From: an uncultured Dermabacter sp.
Lineage (GTDB): Bacteria; Actinomycetota; Actinomycetes; Actinomycetales; Dermabacteraceae
Assembly (NCBI GenBank): GCA_947252755.1
Contig: CAMXWV010000013.1
Span: 3,498 to 67,497 of the forward strand
DNA length: 64,000 nt
Direction of reading: 5' to 3'
Part shown: positions 61,330 to 64,000 of the stretch, piece after piece
Layout of the letters: each line of letters starts with the position of its first letter
Position numbering within the stretch: position 1 is the stretch's first letter
Translations under genes and position numbers: made by a program
The notes under the pieces: model-generated
Databases searched by the model: none
Seen by the model: only the letters and a program-made list of their open reading frames with translations
What the model was told of the DNA's origin: nothing

Positions 61330-63687
61330 TCAGCTCCTCTCCACGTCGATCTCTGTGCTGCGCATGCGTCGGGCGATGGCGCTGTCCAGCGCCTGCAGTT
61401 CATCCTCGGTGGGCTGCTGGTGGCTGGCTGTTTCCCCCGACGCATTCCGCGGGTGGGCGGTGCCGGCGAGCTGGGGGTTGGTGCGCATCGCTTCGTTGAT
61501 GAAGGCGTCTTCGCGTGCCTGTTGGATCAGCTCAGCGTCTCGCAGCACGTCAAGGTGCCGCATAGCGTTGGTGCCGGACTGCAGGGTGCCGATGAGGTCT
61601 CCGGCGCCGCGGCGCTCCAAATCCAGTTGGGCCAGGGCAAGGCCGTCTCGGCGCTCAGTCAGTTCGGTGAGCAGGGCGCTGGATTCGCTGCCTTTCTTCG
61701 CTTGGGTGACAAAGAAGGCGATGCCCGCGTGCTCGGCGCGCCCCACTCGGCCGCGCAGCTGGTGCAGTTGGGCAAGGCCGAACCGGTCCGCGTCCATCAC
61801 AATCATGACCGACGCGTTCGGCACATCCACGCCCACTTCGATGACGGTGGTGGCGATGAGCACGTCGATCTCTCCCGCGACGAATCTGTCCATCACCGCG
61901 TGTTTGTCCGCGGCTGCTGCCTGACCGTGCAGGGTGTCGATGCGCAGGCCGTGGAGCGCCGGCTCAGCGGCGAGCCGGGCGGCCATCTCCTCCACGGAGT
62001 GCAGCTGCACGCTGTGCTCGGCCTGCCCGGATAGCTCGGGCTGCCCGGACCGCTCGGACTGGGAGTCGTGCGTGGAGCCAGGGACAGAGCTGCCCGCGGG
62101 GTCCTTCGGGGTGATCCGTGGGCACACGACGAATGCCTGCCGGCCGGAACGGACCTCTTCTGCGGTGCGCTGCCAGAGCCGCTGCATCCACGAGCGGTCC
62201 TCTTCATGCACCACATAGGAGACCAGGTCTGAGCGGGGCCGGGTGGTCCCCGGCAGGTCCACGATGTCCAGGTCACCCACGAAGGAGAGGGCGGCGCTGC
62301 GTGGAATCGGAGTGGCGGTCATGACCAGGACGTGGGGGCTGGTGCCGTGGGCGCCTTTGTCCCGCAGGGTGCGGCGGTGGTCCACGCCGAAGCGGTGCTG
62401 TTCATCGATCACCACAAGTCCCAGGGACTGGAACTGGACAGCGTCGGTGAGCAGGGCGTGGGTGCCGATCACGATGCCTGCGTCCCCGGATTGGATGTCA
62501 AGCAGGGATCGGCGGCGCTCAGCGGTGGACTGGCTGCCGGTGAGCAGGCGCACGGAGGTGGCGATGGGGGCGGCGTCGAGCTGGCCGCGCCGGCCCAGGT
62601 CGCCGAGCAGGGCGGTGATGGTGCGGGCGTGCTGCTGGGCGAGCACTTCAGTGGGGGCGAGCAGGGCTGCCTGGTGGCCGGAGTCCACGCAGCGGAGCAT
62701 AGCGCCCAGCGCCACCACGGTTTTGCCGGCGCCCACATCACCCTGCAGCAGCACGCTGGTGGGGTGGGGTTGGCGGATCTTCTCCGCGATCTGGTTGCCA
62801 GCGGTGATCTGCGCGCTCGTCAGCTCAAACGGCAGACGCTCGGGCAGGGCCTGGCTGAGAGGCCCGTCATCGGCGAGGATCGGGGCGGCTTCGCGTGCGT
62901 CATGTGCACGATTGCGAGCGAAGATCGATTGGATGACGTAGGCCTCTTCGAACCTGAGGTAGTGCTGGCCAGAGCGGATGTCCCCCTCACACGTGGGCAG
63001 GTGAACCATCCGCATCGCCTCAGCAAAGGTGGGCAGGCCATGCAGAGCGCGGGTGGAGGCCGGCACCGGGGAGGTGAGGCTATCGGCGAGCTGGGCGGCG
63101 CGCTGGAACATGGCGCGGGCTGCGCTCTGGGTGATCTGCTTTCTGACGGGCTTGGCCCTCCCGGCGGCGCGGGCGGGGGGAATTGTGCGCAGCGGGTACA
63201 CGGGAGTTGGGCGCAACGCTGCCTGGATGCTCATGGAGTTCTCAACATCCGCGGCGGGATCGTCCGTGATGATCGTGTAGTCGGGGTGGGCGATCTGCTT
63301 GGTGCCCCGATAGGTGCTGACGGTGCCGCTGACGAGCACACGGGTGCCGGGGGTGAGTCGCCCAGCGTGCCAGCGGGCAAGGCCCGGTTTGAACAGGAAG
63401 AAGGTAAGTGTCAGAGGGGTGCCCGCATCATCGCGAATGTCCACGGTGAACAGGTCACCACGCCGACTGCTCATCCGGCGCTGGCTGGCTGCTTCAACGG
63501 TGGCGATCACGCTGATCGATTCGCCGTCCTCCAGGTGCTTGAGCTCACGCAGCGGGGCCGGGCTCAGGTAGCGGTTCGGCGGGATCCGCAGCAGCGAGTC
63601 CAGGTCAAAGGCGCCGAGCGCCGCCGCAAGAGCAGCCTGGTCCGGGGGGAACAGGTCCGCGAGGGCGGGAGCTGGTGTGGGCGTCAT
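61330..63687 (-). CDS. recG: ATP-dependent DNA helicase RecG
   Basis: 785 residues from ATG 63687; a TTG at 63726 would add 13 residues but has no better signal. Wedge/OB domain first, then SF2 helicase motifs: VLLQGDVGAGKTVVALGAML (I), VVIDEQHRFGVDHR (II), VMTATPIPRSAALSFV (III), TTVIEVGVDVPNASVMIVMD (V) and QLHQLRGRVGRAEHAGI (VI). A Ser/Gln/Glu/Pro-rich insertion (SVPGSTHDSQSERSGQPELS) in the second helicase lobe is longer than usual. Reverses stalled forks and processes Holliday junctions. Confidence 0.95.
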   Translation of the reverse strand: MTPTPAPALADLFPPDQAALAAALGAFDLDSLLRIPPNRYLSPAPLRELKHLEDGESISVIATVEAASQRRMSSRRGDLFTVDIRDDAGTPLTLTFFLFKPGLARWHAGRLTPGTRVLVSGTVSTYRGTKQIAHPDYTIITDDPAADVENSMSIQAALRPTPVYPLRTIPPARAAGRAKPVRKQITQSAARAMFQRAAQLADSLTSPVPASTRALHGLPTFAEAMRMVHLPTCEGDIRSGQHYLRFEEAYVIQSIFARNRAHDAREAAPILADDGPLSQALPERLPFELTSAQITAGNQIAEKIRQPHPTSVLLQGDVGAGKTVVALGAMLRCVDSGHQAALLAPTEVLAQQHARTITALLGDLGRRGQLDAAPIATSVRLLTGSQSTAERRRSLLDIQSGDAGIVIGTHALLTDAVQFQSLGLVVIDEQHRFGVDHRRTLRDKGAHGTSPHVLVMTATPIPRSAALSFVGDLDIVDLPGTTRPRSDLVSYVVHEEDRSWMQRLWQRTAEEVRSGRQAFVVCPRITPKDPAGSSVPGSTHDSQSERSGQPELSGQAEHSVQLHSVEEMAARLAAEPALHGLRIDTLHGQAAAADKHAVMDRFVAGEIDVLIATTVIEVGVDVPNASVMIVMDADRFGLAQLHQLRGRVGRAEHAGIAFFVTQAKKGSESSALLTELTERRDGLALAQLDLERRGAGDLIGTLQSGTNAMRHLDVLRDAELIQQAREDAFINEAMRTNPQLAGTAHPRNASGETASHQQPTEDELQALDSAIARRMRSTEIDVERS

Positions 63688-63919
63688 GGCTTTCTGGGGT
63701 GCCGGCGCTTTCTGTGGTGCTGGCAAGGGGTTCTGGTGCCGCTATTCTTCCATGATGCGCGCCTGCGCCCTGTGGGGGAATGCACAGGACCATGGCTCGC
63801 TGAGCTCTGGGCGGTGAGGACTCGGTGGGCTATGATCGTGTGGTTGCCTTGCGCCGGTGATGTTCATCCGTGCCGCGGGGAGAACCCGATCTTTCAAGCT
63901 ATTTGACCAGGAGAACACC

Positions 63920-64000
63920 GTGGCTTCTAAGTGTGATGTCTGCCTCAAGGGCCCGAGCTTCGGCAAGAGCGTTTCCCACTCGCACCGTCGCACCTCGCGC
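63920..64000 (+). CDS. rpmB: 50S ribosomal protein L28 (partial, cut by window end)
   Basis: 27 codons visible from GTG 63920, with AGGAGA (63909-63914) upstream. VASKCDVCLKGPSFGKSVSHSHRRTSR is L28 with a CxxC (CDVC) half of a zinc site. Divergent from recG; a TATGAT (63831-63836) in the 232-bp gap may be its -10. Confidence 0.9.
   Translation, partial: MASKCDVCLKGPSFGKSVSHSHRRTSR

Overview
The window is high-GC DNA from an actinobacterium. The syntenic core genes (rplU-rpmA-obg-proB ... proA-nadD-rsfS, a DosS/DosR-like pair, cydABDC, mutM-rnc-yceD, coaD-rsmD-recG-rpmB) point to Actinomycetia, probably Micrococcales. A Dermabacteraceae-like host is a guess from gene content and moderate-high GC, not something the sequence proves.

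Two blocks are visible. Positions 1 to about 34,085 are an integrated mobile element of the actinobacterial ICE type, sitting against a tRNA-Ala(GGC) gene; its left end lies outside the window. Left to right it carries: (i) a less GC-rich three-gene operon (minus strand, ATGA overlaps) that reads as an ABC-three-component (ABC-3C) anti-invader system: a REase-fold effector, a middle component and a coiled-coil ATPase cut by the window edge; (ii) a stand-alone resolvase domain, a membrane protein, a DprA-like protein, a frameshifted MobF relaxase-helicase with a candidate oriT hairpin, and a broken C5 cytosine methyltransferase; (iii) a copper-resistance cargo island (cueP, DUF305, DUF6153, MFS, copZ, secreted metal-binding protein, copA, YHS protein, ydhK, copB, csoR) with two CsoR-like operators that are exact reverse complements of each other, and an embedded tetR/oxidoreductase/DHA2 efflux unit; (iv) an AraC regulator; (v) the element backbone: ardC-like, prim-pol, DUF2637 protein, unknown proteins, parB, SSB-like protein, DUF4913 and a large serine integrase.

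The element looks immobilised. The relaxase, prim-pol and methyltransferase are frameshifted. The DUF2637 protein is split by a 61-bp tandem duplication. parB is fused in frame to the last part of a TraG/VirD4 coupling protein, which implies that an internal deletion removed the type IV secretion genes. A short element, GTGCACCTGC, recurs before several backbone genes and may be the operator of an element-encoded regulator.

From 34,138 on the DNA is ordinary chromosome: tRNA-Ala, a nadD/rsfS segment, proA and proB separated by an inserted block (nuclease, PKD surface protein, DUF6318 lipoprotein, ribokinase), ribosomal protein genes with obg, RNase E/G, cytochrome bd oxidase with its CydDC exporter and a neighbouring two-component system, then DNA repair and RNA processing genes up to the start of rpmB at the right edge.
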